Position numbers and translations under genes: made by a program
The notes under the pieces: model-generated
The model's input: the letters and a program-made list of their open reading frames with translations, nothing else
Databases searched by the model: none
Told to the model about the DNA's origin: nothing
Assembly (NCBI GenBank): GCA_023228745.1
Contig: JALOAP010000258.1
Coordinates: forward strand, 1 to 5,087
DNA: 5,087 nucleotides
Source: Dehalococcoidia bacterium
GTDB taxonomy: Bacteria; Chloroflexota; Dehalococcoidia; Tepidiformales; Tepidiformaceae
Direction of reading: 5' to 3'
Shown: positions 1 through 4,086 of the stretch, one piece after another
How the letters are laid out: every line of letters begins with the position of its first letter
Position numbering within the stretch: the first letter of the stretch is position 1

Positions 1-615
1 CACCTTCCGGATCTCGTCAGGGTCTCTCTTGTCCAGGCGGATGAGTAGGTCGATGTGTTTCGCCCATTTCTGGAAATCGGGCTTTTTGGCTTTGGGGTCT
101 CTGGCCTGGATGAGGGAAAAAAGGAGTTCGCTGATCTGCAGTTCCTGGGAGTTGGGACAATACTCTTTTTTTACTTTAGTTTTATTTAGTTTAGTTTGCG
201 GATTAATCGTGTCAGATATGGGGGTCTCTAAGGGTTTCTTACGTAAGAAATCCGGCCTAACTGGTGTTTCTGACGTTCGATTACGGTAGGCATCCCTGAT
301 CCGGTCGACGAAGTTCTGGCACCAAATAACCCGCGATTCCCATAATTCGCGATCGATTGCGTCGAGCCTGGCCAGTAGGTCAAGGATTTCTCCGCAGATA
401 CTATCCGTCACGCGAGTTTTTGACGTAAGAAACTCCCATTCAGTAGCATCGTTCAGATTTATGCAATGCCCCTCTGCCCTCCCGAGCATCTCCAGGAGCT
501 TAAACCAGAACGCGTAGCCGTCGTTTCCATACTTCTGCTCCAGGACGAACATCGTCTTTTTGTGATCGCAGTCATGTGGAAAATAATCAACGGTCTGCTT
601 CTTTGGTCTCGCCAC
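1..615 (-). CDS. Phage replication protein with DUF4373/Lin1244-like N-terminal domain (partial, C-terminus beyond window)
   Basis: The reading frame starts at GTG 615-613, directly after the TAA stop of the resolvase gene (TAAGTG). A GAGG ribosome site lies 6 nt upstream, inside the end of that gene. The frame stays open for 205 codons to the window edge. Residues 1-112 match the style of the DUF4373/Lin1244-Lin1753 N-terminal domain of phage replisome-organiser proteins: a basic MARPKK start, DYFPHD at 10-15, then the KYG..GYAFWFKLLE type motif at 28-42. Residues about 113-155 are a polar, Lys/Thr-rich linker coded by unusually AT-rich DNA. Residues 158-205 begin a helical domain (FQKWAKHIDLLIRLDKRD). 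Proteins of this kind are thought to start phage DNA replication by binding the origin and helping load the helicase; that role is inferred here. The neighbouring RusA gene fits a recombination/replication operon. The middle of the gene also holds repeats that may be the origin itself. Confidence 0.8.
   Translation of the reverse strand, partial: MARPKKQTVDYFPHDCDHKKTMFVLEQKYGNDGYAFWFKLLEMLGRAEGHCINLNDATEWEFLTSKTRVTDSICGEILDLLARLDAIDRELWESRVIWCQNFVDRIRDAYRNRTSETPVRPDFLRKKPLETPISDTINPQTKLNKTKVKKEYCPNSQELQISELLFSLIQARDPKAKKPDFQKWAKHIDLLIRLDKRDPDEIRKV
160..276. other. Candidate replication origin inside the replication gene (iterons plus AT-rich stretch)
   Basis: A perfect 16-bp palindrome, TTTCTTACGTAAGAAA, lies at 235-250. 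A near copy of its half, TTTCTGACGT, is at 267-276, and an exact half, ACGTAAGAAA, is farther out at 423-432. Next to these, positions about 160-208 are strikingly AT-rich, with ACTAAA-type repeats on the minus strand, in an otherwise GC-richer gene. In lambda the origin consists of iterons plus an AT-rich region within gene O, between the parts coding for its two domains. The layout here is similar, with the repeats in and just upstream of the linker of the replication protein. The origin role is inference from arrangement only. Confidence 0.4.
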
Positions 616-1023
616 TTACCACCTCACCAAGATTTCCGTCCGGGGACTATCCAACCAGGCGTATGCCTTTAAGCCGGTGACGTATACGACCTGGGCATCA
701 TCGGCCCAGAGGATCCCGTTCGCGCAGTCCTTGACGAATTTAACAAGGTTATCGAGATCGGGCTTTTTCACATGGGGGAGCTGCCCGAAATCCTTTTTCC
801 TCATGGTCTTCGGGACGGGCATGAAAAAGGCACAGTCGAGAAAGACGGCCGCGCCGGCCGCGATCGGCTGATGGCCGTTCAGCTGCGCCATGAGGAGCTG
901 CATGAACTTCCCTTCCTCGGTCTCCTGGGCGTTGTACGTGCCGACGTACTTACCGCGGCGAAAGAACCGAGGCCGCTTCTTTGCAATCGGAGCGCCGGGT
1001 ATCGTGAGCTTGATCTCGTTCAC
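616..1023 (-). CDS. rusA: RusA-family crossover junction endodeoxyribonuclease
   Basis: This 135-aa protein resembles the RusA family of phage Holliday junction resolvases, which act as dimers and cut four-way junctions using acidic residues and Mg2+. The signature is at residues 86-112: KKPDLDNLVKFVKD, then NGILWADDAQV. The likely metal-binding aspartates are D89, D91 and D108/D109. The N-terminus (LTIPGAPIAKKRPRF) and the length are typical of the family, which is usually about 120-140 aa. I chose GTG 1023-1021 as the start because it forms a GTGA overlap with the stop of the upstream gene and has GGAG 5 nt before it. An upstream in-frame ATG at 1089 would add 22 residues unlike the family and overlap the neighbour by 70 bp. 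The likely job is resolving branched DNA during phage replication or recombination, matching the replication gene immediately downstream. Confidence 0.93.
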   Translation of the reverse strand: MNEIKLTIPGAPIAKKRPRFFRRGKYVGTYNAQETEEGKFMQLLMAQLNGHQPIAAGAAVFLDCAFFMPVPKTMRKKDFGQLPHVKKPDLDNLVKFVKDCANGILWADDAQVVYVTGLKAYAWLDSPRTEILVRW

Positions 1024-1493
1024 GGCCGCTCCATCGCCCACTGCTCGAAATCGCCAGGAGACCCCTGGATCATCCACTCCGTGTGCCACTTCGCCCGCAG
1101 GTCAAGCGGATCGCCTTTGATCCAGGTCAGGAAATCGGCAGCAGGCCTCCGGACCATCCAGAGGACGTGCAGCCTTGACCTCCGGTCCGCGGGATGCTCG
1201 CCGGCGCGCAGCAGCCACTCCGTCAGAACCACCGGTTTCTTGTTTTCCGACATGAAAAGCGAGGGCCCCTCGACGACCGTCGCCGTCGCCGCGGACTTAA
1301 CTTTCTCGACGGTGTAGCCTATTTCGGTTTTAACCTTGAAGCCGTTCCCGTTCGGCTTTATTTCCACCGGGAAGGAAATCTTAAAGGCGTCCTCCGCGTG
1401 GAGGTACGCCCGGTTAATCTGGTTGAGATTCTCCCGGAGGAGTCCCTCGACCTGGTCCCTGATCATCGCGATCGTTTTCTCTCCAATTTTCAT
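1020..1493 (-). CDS. Conserved-looking phage protein of unknown function, 157 aa
   Basis: I do not recognise a family. The start at ATG 1493 is well supported: AAAGGAG lies just upstream, and the ATG overlaps the stop of the 41-aa gene as ATGA. A longer in-frame reading from 1643 would run over the upstream genes and is unlikely. Residues 1-30 look like an amphipathic helix (IRDQVEGLLRENLNQINRAY). Residues 34-70 look like beta strands (FKISFPVEI, GFKVKTEIGYTV). The C-terminal third is Trp- and Arg-rich (EWLLRAG, VLWMVRRPAADFLTWIKGD, WHTEWMIQGSPGDFEQW). No signal peptide, membrane span or catalytic motif is visible. Its position between a zinc-motif protein, a membrane peptide and RusA, with overlapping ends, places it in the same early operon. 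It could accompany DNA metabolism, but that is only a guess from position. Confidence 0.8.
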   Translation of the reverse strand: MKIGEKTIAMIRDQVEGLLRENLNQINRAYLHAEDAFKISFPVEIKPNGNGFKVKTEIGYTVEKVKSAATATVVEGPSLFMSENKKPVVLTEWLLRAGEHPADRRSRLHVLWMVRRPAADFLTWIKGDPLDLRAKWHTEWMIQGSPGDFEQWAMERP

Positions 1494-1615
1494 TTCAGCT
1501 CCTTTCTCGCCTTGCGCCTTTCCTCTCTCCAGATCTGGAAAATCCCGATGGCAAACGCAGTCCCAAGCATTCCGAGAACCATTCCGGCCAGAACTCCCAT
1601 TTGGAATTTTGTCAT
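1490..1615 (-). CDS. Small single-span membrane peptide, 41 aa
   Basis: This short gene begins at ATG 1615-1613, sharing one base with the TAA stop of the 226-aa gene (TAATG), and has GGAGG 7 nt upstream. Its TGA stop overlaps the next ATG as ATGA. The double overlap and both ribosome sites argue that it is real. After MTKFQM, residues 7-29 are hydrophobic and glycine-rich (GVLAGMVLGMLGTAFAIGIF), forming one transmembrane helix. A strongly basic and acidic tail follows (WREERRKARKEL). With so short an N-terminus, the positive-inside rule predicts the charged C-terminus in the cytoplasm. The function is unknown. Small membrane peptides in phage early operons have varied jobs, and nothing here singles one out. 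Confidence 0.7.
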   Translation of the reverse strand: MTKFQMGVLAGMVLGMLGTAFAIGIFQIWREERRKARKELK

Positions 1616-2295
1616 TACGCCGCCTCCACTCCGTCGATCTCAATGAACCCCGGGACAGACATGAACACCTTTCCGTCCGCCAGCACGACCCGGATCGTGC
1701 AGGGAACGGTAAAAGGCTTCACGCTGCGGGTTACTTGGATTCTTTCCTGGGCGAGGATATCGAAATGCTCCTGCCCTGTAACGAGCGGGGACTGATCTTT
1801 GACTGAATATGTGCGGGTTTGGCCCTCTTGATCGGCGGGTCTCAGCCCCGGCCCAGATTTCCCTTCTGCTGCCGTTGCAACGGCTCCTGATTGCGCGGGG
1901 GGGGGCGGTGCGGGGTTTGTATCGGCCCCTTTCTTTTTGGGGCCGCTGTGCTGTTTTCCCTTGCCGGAGAATTTTTCCCGGCAGGCCTCCAGGACCGTCG
2001 GCACATTTGCCGGAATGACACCTGTTATCGCCGCTCCACACGATGCACAGAGCTCGCCATGCTCTCCCCTCTTCTGCACGGCCATGCCCTCGCGCTTGCA
2101 GTTCGCGCAGGTACCTACCTTTCTTGAATTTGCCATTTCTTCCTTCACCTCCTTTTCCGGTTGAATTCCTTTTTTCGCTTGCAGCTCCTCGATCTCTTTT
2201 TTCGTGAGCTGCCCCTCGACTTCATGACAGAAACAGACCGGCCTCCGGTTGTACTCCGAAAGCGGCTTATCGCAGATCAGGCAGAGGCGGCTCAT
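1615..2295 (-). CDS. Protein with two Cys-rich zinc-binding motifs, 226 aa, unknown function
   Basis: The first Cys cluster is C5-x2-C8-x12-C21-x-C23-H24 (CLICDKPLSEYNRRPVCFCH). The second is a zinc-ribbon-like C63-x2-C66-x16-C83-x2-C86. Between them lies a charged helical stretch (QLTKKEIEELQAKKG). A low-complexity linker at about 108-165, rich in Pro, Gly, Ala and Lys, follows. The last 45 residues look like a beta-rich domain (FTVPCTIRVVLADGKVFMSVPGFIEIDG). The frame is continuous, but codon 54 is an ATG (2136) preceded by AAGGAGGTGA, a far better ribosome site than the one before 2295. A second product of 173 aa lacking the first Cys cluster is therefore plausible. The linker contains a run of nine C (minus strand). 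The next gene overlaps its stop. Nucleic-acid or protein binding through zinc is inferred from the motifs. Confidence 0.75.
   Translation of the reverse strand: MSRLCLICDKPLSEYNRRPVCFCHEVEGQLTKKEIEELQAKKGIQPEKEVKEEMANSRKVGTCANCKREGMAVQKRGEHGELCASCGAAITGVIPANVPTVLEACREKFSGKGKQHSGPKKKGADTNPAPPPPAQSGAVATAAEGKSGPGLRPADQEGQTRTYSVKDQSPLVTGQEHFDILAQERIQVTRSVKPFTVPCTIRVVLADGKVFMSVPGFIEIDGVEAA
2134..2154 (-). promoter_or_regulatory. Perfect internal Shine-Dalgarno before in-frame ATG of the zinc-motif gene
   Basis: On the minus strand AAGGAGGTGA, a perfect complement of the 16S 3' end, stands about 8 nt before ATG 2136-2134, in frame within the 226-aa gene. The full-length start at 2295 has only a distant AAAGGA about 11 nt away. 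Either the true start is internal, or both starts are used. Confidence 0.5.
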
Positions 2296-2318
2296 TTCTC
2301 AATCATTCCTTTGGTGTG

Positions 2319-2349
2319 GGTTTCTCCGAGAAACCTCCGAGGAACCTCG
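2319..2349. repeat. Two adjacent small inverted repeats between genes
   Basis: In the 84-bp gap between the 87-aa and 226-aa genes there are two dyads side by side: GGTTTCT-CCG-AGAAACC (2319-2335) and CGAGG-AA-CCTCG (2338-2349). On the minus strand they also read as an imperfect direct repeat of GAGGTTNCTCG. Neither is followed by a T-run in the direction of transcription, so they do not look like terminators. They could be an mRNA processing or stability element, or an operator. Confidence 0.35.
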
Positions 2350-2379
2350 CAACATTGTGCAGGTGACAAAGCAAAAAAA

Positions 2380-2643
2380 TTACGAAAGAATCTTCAACAC
2401 GTCGGCCAGGGGCCGGTCTTTGTACTCCTGGATAAGCAGGACTTTTTCGAGATCGCTCTTAAGTCCGGCAATGATGTATCGGTTGCAAAGTTCCGATCGG
2501 GAGATGTCCATGCGACGGGCGAAATCCGTCACAAAGTCCTCCAGGTCTTTTGAGCAGGCAAAGCTGAGCTTTCCGAGCCGCTTCCCCTCTGAGAGGAACT
2601 GGAACAGCGGGAGATTTGAAGTGTCGAAATTGAGTTTAGACAT
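2380..2643 (-). CDS. Possible ribbon-helix-helix DNA-binding protein, 87 aa
   Basis: The start at ATG 2643-2641 has GGAGG 6 nt upstream. The alternative ATG five codons earlier has no ribosome site and would include this one in its coding sequence. Residues about 27-70 fit the ribbon-helix-helix pattern: a short strand (KLSFACS), a first helix (KDLEDFVTDFARRMD), a turn (ISRSE), then a second helix (LCNRYIIAGLKSDLEKV). The tail (YKDRPLADVLKIL) may form a further helix. Proteins with this fold bind operators as dimers through the strand. If the match is right, this would be an additional regulator at the head of the leftward operon. The match rests on pattern alone and I do not recognise the specific family. 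No convincing promoter was seen in the 160 bp before it. Confidence 0.72.
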   Translation of the reverse strand: MSKLNFDTSNLPLFQFLSEGKRLGKLSFACSKDLEDFVTDFARRMDISRSELCNRYIIAGLKSDLEKVLLIQEYKDRPLADVLKILS

Positions 2644-2665
2644 TATTCCTCCAGGCAAAAGAATG

Positions 2666-2688
2666 CCCCTCCGGAGGTCCCGGAAGGG
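2666..2688 (-). other. Hairpin in the leader of the 87-aa gene
   Basis: On the minus strand CCCTTCCGG and CCGGAGGGG can pair over 9 bp with one G-U wobble and a 5-nt loop. The hairpin ends about 10 nt before the ribosome site of the 87-aa gene. The run after it is only TTCTTTT with interruptions, so it is at best a weak attenuator or a stabilising 5' structure. Confidence 0.35.
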
Positions 2689-2802
2689 TCTTAGGGGGAA
2701 CGGCTGATGCTTCGTACATCGTCATTCGTATCAGACCAGATAAGAAGAAAGTACCAGATTAAGAGCGTGAAAAAGCGAATGAAACTATGCCGTTTTTATG
2801 GT

Positions 2803-2876
2803 AAAAAGCGGGGAAGAGTCAGATATTTTGAGACGGGCAATCTCAAGGGGACATCTTCGTCCTCCCCGCGCTTTTT
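2803..2876. terminator. Large nested inverted repeat just downstream of the tRNA, probable (bidirectional) terminator
   Basis: On the plus strand AAAAAGCGGGGAAG (2803-2816) pairs with CTCCCCGCGCTTTTT (2862-2876), leaving a 2-nt bulge and one wobble. Both strands end the stem in T5, so it could stop transcription either way. The right arm starts at the last base of the tRNA CCA end. The enclosed segment contains a second perfect dyad, TTGAGA-N7-TCTCAA (2828-2846). The stem is strong, but the loop of more than 40 nt is unusual for a rho-independent terminator. If it terminates efficiently, the 87-aa gene needs its own promoter. Confidence 0.45.
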
Positions 2877-2950
2877 GGTAGCGGGGGCCGGAATCGAACC
2901 GGCCTGGTAGGGCTTATGAGACCCTTGAGTTACCACTACTCAACCCCGCG
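2876..2950 (-). tRNA. tRNA-Met (CAT anticodon), initiator-like
   Basis: The 75-nt sequence folds into a full cloverleaf. The acceptor is CGCGGGG/CCCCGCT with an unpaired C1-U72. The D stem is GAGT/ACTC with a short 7-nt loop. The anticodon arm is AGGGT-CTCATAA-GCCCT, giving anticodon CAT at + positions 2915-2917. The variable loop has 5 nt, the T arm is GCCGG-TTCGATT-CCGGC, and the CCA end is encoded. The C1-N72 mismatch and the A11-U24 pair are hallmarks of bacterial initiator tRNA. Two of the three usual anticodon-stem G-C pairs are present, and the third is a U-G. It could instead be an elongator Met or a lysidine-modified Ile(CAU) tRNA, but the unpaired first position argues against these. 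It lies between phage-type genes on the same strand as the leftward operon, so it is probably phage-carried. Confidence 0.9.
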
Positions 2951-2965
2951 ATAGGTACTGAGAGC

Positions 2966-3124
2966 ATGGACATAATGTTTTCCGCCATACTCGTTACTTG
3001 CGGCTCCCTGGGATGCTCGTTCATGGTCGAGCATCTGCATGAGAGCGGTAGAAACGATGCCGTGGCCTGGATTCTCCTGGCCATGTGGGCCGCTTTCATT
3101 CTCGGCCTGTATACAACCAAGTAA
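2966..3124 (+). CDS. Small two-span membrane protein, 52 aa (tentative)
   Basis: The ORF runs from ATG 2966 to TAA 3122-3124. It has two clear hydrophobic helices, about residues 4-20 (MFSAILVTCGSLGCSFM) and 32-50 (AVAWILLAMWAAFILGLY), separated by a charged turn (VEHLHESGRND). This hairpin topology is what a real small membrane protein looks like. The ribosome site is weak (GAGAG very close to the ATG, or AGGT farther away). No promoter is obvious, because the upstream DNA is the tRNA gene on the other strand. It converges on the 68-aa regulator gene, with stop codons 6 bp apart, and lies antisense to any transcript running from that gene into the tRNA. The function is unknown. No competing minus-strand frame looks protein-like. 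Confidence 0.5.
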   Translation: MDIMFSAILVTCGSLGCSFMVEHLHESGRNDAVAWILLAMWAAFILGLYTTK

Positions 3125-3130
3125 GGGGGT

Positions 3131-3337
3131 CTACCCCTGGTAAATATCAGGACGAAGCTGCTCTTTCGGAATGCCCCAAACCCTTTCAATTTGCATCGAA
3201 AGCTTTGGCGATGGCTTCCGGTAGCCGCAAATGATCTGAGAAATATAACCCTCAGATACAGCAGGGTCCTGAAGCTTTTTGGCAAAGTCCTCGGTCTTTA
3301 GTTTGTGGTCTATCAGGAATTTCTTTATCGGATGCAT
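3131..3337 (-). CDS. Cro/YdaS-like helix-turn-helix transcriptional regulator, 68 aa
   Basis: This short protein has an N-terminal basic helix (IKKFLIDHKLKTEDFAKKL), then a turn and a recognition-helix region (SEGYISQIICGYRKPSPKLSMQIERVWGIP), and ends in LRPDIYQG. The I-S-Q-I-I-x-G-x-R-x-P-S-P pattern and the LRPDIY end are typical of Cro-like/YdaS-type phage regulators, which bind operators as dimers. It is divergent from the 161-aa regulator with 34 bp between the starts. There is no ribosome site before ATG 3337. A TTGACA promoter with a 17-bp spacer puts the expected transcription start at the ATG itself, so the message is probably leaderless. By position it is the first gene of the leftward early operon and would act as the Cro-type partner in the lysis/lysogeny switch (inference). 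Confidence 0.85.
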   Translation of the reverse strand: MHPIKKFLIDHKLKTEDFAKKLQDPAVSEGYISQIICGYRKPSPKLSMQIERVWGIPKEQLRPDIYQG

Positions 3338-3343
3338 GGCAAT

Positions 3344-3372
3344 CTATTAGCATAGTGCGAACGGGCTGTCAA
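3344..3372 (-). promoter_or_regulatory. Leftward promoter of the Cro-like gene
   Basis: On the minus strand a consensus -35 TTGACA (3372-3367), a 17-bp spacer and a weak -10 TAATAG (3349-3344) are visible. The expected start is 6-7 nt further on, at ATG 3337. The -35 overlaps the ATG of the divergent 161-aa gene. The operator dyad at 3347-3361 lies across the spacer and -10, so a bound repressor would block it. Confidence 0.65.
3347..3361. promoter_or_regulatory. Operator O1 between the divergent regulators
   Basis: TTAGCATAGTGCGAA is a 15-bp imperfect dyad of the form TTMGC-N5-GYGAA. It has the same geometry as two sites near 4033-4079. It sits inside the leftward promoter and a few bases before the start of the 161-aa gene, so it could control both. 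The binding protein is inferred to be one of the two flanking regulators. Confidence 0.65.
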
Positions 3373-3857
3373 TGGAAAATGCGAATCAAACCGAGTTCTC
3401 GATCCAAGAAGTGATACAGTCCGCCATAAATCAGTACAGGGCGGAAGGGAAAACCCAAAAAGAATTGGCCAAATTCTTAGGAATAAAGCCCGGTTACCTG
3501 AGCGACTTAAAAAACGGAAAACGTGTCGGACAAAGAAAAGCCCTTGAAATTGCAGACAAGTTAGGCATCAAAGACATTTCAGCTTTTTATGGGAAAGGTG
3601 ACGCAGGACACGTTTTTGAGATCGGAAAAGGTGTAGCTTTCAGGTGTAAAACAGAGAACCTTGGTATCCATGAGGCCATTGAGGATATATTGATTCGCGA
3701 TGAAGGGGATGCTCGAACGGCACTCCAGGTGTGGATAAAGGGGATTCTGATGTTCAAGGAACACACCGAAATGCTTAAAGAGATCAGGGCGATCCGAAAG
3801 ATGATGGAAGAGGATCGGAAAACGCGAAAACAGGACTCCGGCGCAGTCGAAAGTTAG
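3372..3857 (+). CDS. XRE-family helix-turn-helix repressor, 161 aa (CI-like position)
   Basis: Residues about 14-66 form an XRE/lambda-repressor-type domain. The helix-turn-helix is at 28-50 (TQKELAKFLGIKPGYLSDLKNGK), followed by RKALEIADKLGI. Residues 80-125 are a mixed region with no recognisable domain. Residues 130-152 are a highly charged helix (EMLKEIRAIRKMMEEDRK) that could mediate oligomerisation. There is no S24/LexA-type self-cleaving domain, so induction by RecA cleavage, as in lambda CI, is not expected. The ATG at 3372 has no ribosome site and overlaps the opposing -35. The base composition is more AT-rich than that of the flanking arms. Its place, divergent from a Cro-like gene and followed by a terminator and an operator-controlled promoter, suggests the lysogeny repressor acting on sites O1-O3 (inference). 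Confidence 0.87.
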   Translation: MENANQTEFSIQEVIQSAINQYRAEGKTQKELAKFLGIKPGYLSDLKNGKRVGQRKALEIADKLGIKDISAFYGKGDAGHVFEIGKGVAFRCKTENLGIHEAIEDILIRDEGDARTALQVWIKGILMFKEHTEMLKEIRAIRKMMEEDRKTRKQDSGAVES

Positions 3858-3997
3858 GGGATGGGAGTCGCGGCCTCTGCGTCGGAGAAGAAATTTTAAA
3901 GGGCCACGCGTTAGGTTGTAAGGTCTACCAATTCCCGTTTCGAGAAAGGATAATCGTAAGGAACCAACAAAGTTAGCACCTGGCGTCCGCTTCATCG
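3858..3997 (+). other. 140-bp intergenic stretch before the terminator, no gene seen
   Basis: Between the stop of the 161-aa gene and the terminator I see no convincing ORF; the longest start there has only 12 codons. A GATAAT box at 3949-3954 resembles a -10 element but has no -35 at a proper distance. It may simply be the 3' untranslated end of the repressor message. Confidence 0.5.
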
Positions 3998-4020
3998 AAC
4001 CGCCTTCGGGCGGTTTTTTA
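3998..4020 (+). terminator. Rho-independent terminator after the repressor gene
   Basis: AACCGCC-TTCG-GGCGGTT forms a 7-bp stem with a stable UUCG-type tetraloop. The stem runs into a six-T tract (4014-4019). It ends the transcript of the 161-aa repressor and insulates it from the rightward promoter that begins about 35 bp later. Confidence 0.92.
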
Positions 4021-4032
4021 TTGCCTGCCCTG

Positions 4033-4047
4033 TTCGCGTAACGCGAA
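4033..4047. promoter_or_regulatory. Operator O2, perfect palindrome upstream of the rightward promoter
   Basis: TTCGCGTAACGCGAA has perfect 6-bp arms (TTCGCG/CGCGAA) around TAA. It has the same half-sites and length as O1 and O3. It lies just upstream of the -35 box, and its centre is 32 bp, about three helical turns, from that of O3. Two bound dimers would therefore sit on the same face of the DNA. Confidence 0.7.
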
Positions 4048-4055
4048 AATTATAC

Positions 4056-4086
4056 TTGACAGCGTTCGCACAATGTGAAATATAGT
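4056..4086 (+). promoter_or_regulatory. Rightward early promoter
   Basis: A consensus -35 TTGACA (4056-4061) and a near-consensus -10 TATAGT (4081-4086) are separated by 19 bp, which is rather long. A 17-bp spacing would use the poorer AATATA. Operator O3 fills the spacer. The promoter drives the right-arm genes through a leader of about 180 nt. The TTGACAGC and GTTCGCAC blocks are shared with the leftward promoter. Confidence 0.75.
4065..4079. promoter_or_regulatory. Operator O3 inside the rightward promoter
   Basis: TTCGCACAATGTGAA is a dyad with one mismatch between its 6-bp arms. It lies between the -35 and -10 boxes, where a bound repressor would exclude RNA polymerase. It belongs to the same family as O1 and O2. 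Confidence 0.7.

Noticed and set aside
772..1317. Long plus-strand ORF (181 codons)
   Set aside because: It lies opposite RusA and the 157-aa gene, both with ribosome sites and stop/start overlaps. Its translation has no domain-like features.
1640..2041. Minus-strand 133-codon ORF in another frame
   Set aside because: It overlaps the zinc-motif gene and is Arg/Pro/Gly-rich as expected for an out-of-frame shadow. It is relevant only as the frame entered after a slip at the G9 run.
2350..2366. GCACAATGT shared with operator O3
   Set aside because: Only nine bases match. The dyad half-sites are absent, so it is not counted as a fourth operator.
2768..2782. GTGAA and GCGAA half-sites close together
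   Set aside because: They are in direct rather than inverted orientation and do not form the 15-bp dyad.
2707..2910. Plus-strand 67-codon ORF ending in GAGIEPAW
   Set aside because: The last part is the reverse strand of the tRNA; this ending is a well-known artefact of translating through tRNA genes. The rest covers the inverted repeats and leader.
3124..3138. AGGGG/CCCCT hairpin between convergent stops as a terminator
   Set aside because: The stem is only 5 bp and there is no T-run on either side.
2914..3285. Minus-strand 123-codon ORF
   Set aside because: It overlaps the tRNA and the Cro-like gene out of frame and has no ribosome site.
3579..3995. Minus-strand 138-codon ORF
   Set aside because: It is opposite the well-supported repressor gene, and its composition is that of a shadow frame.
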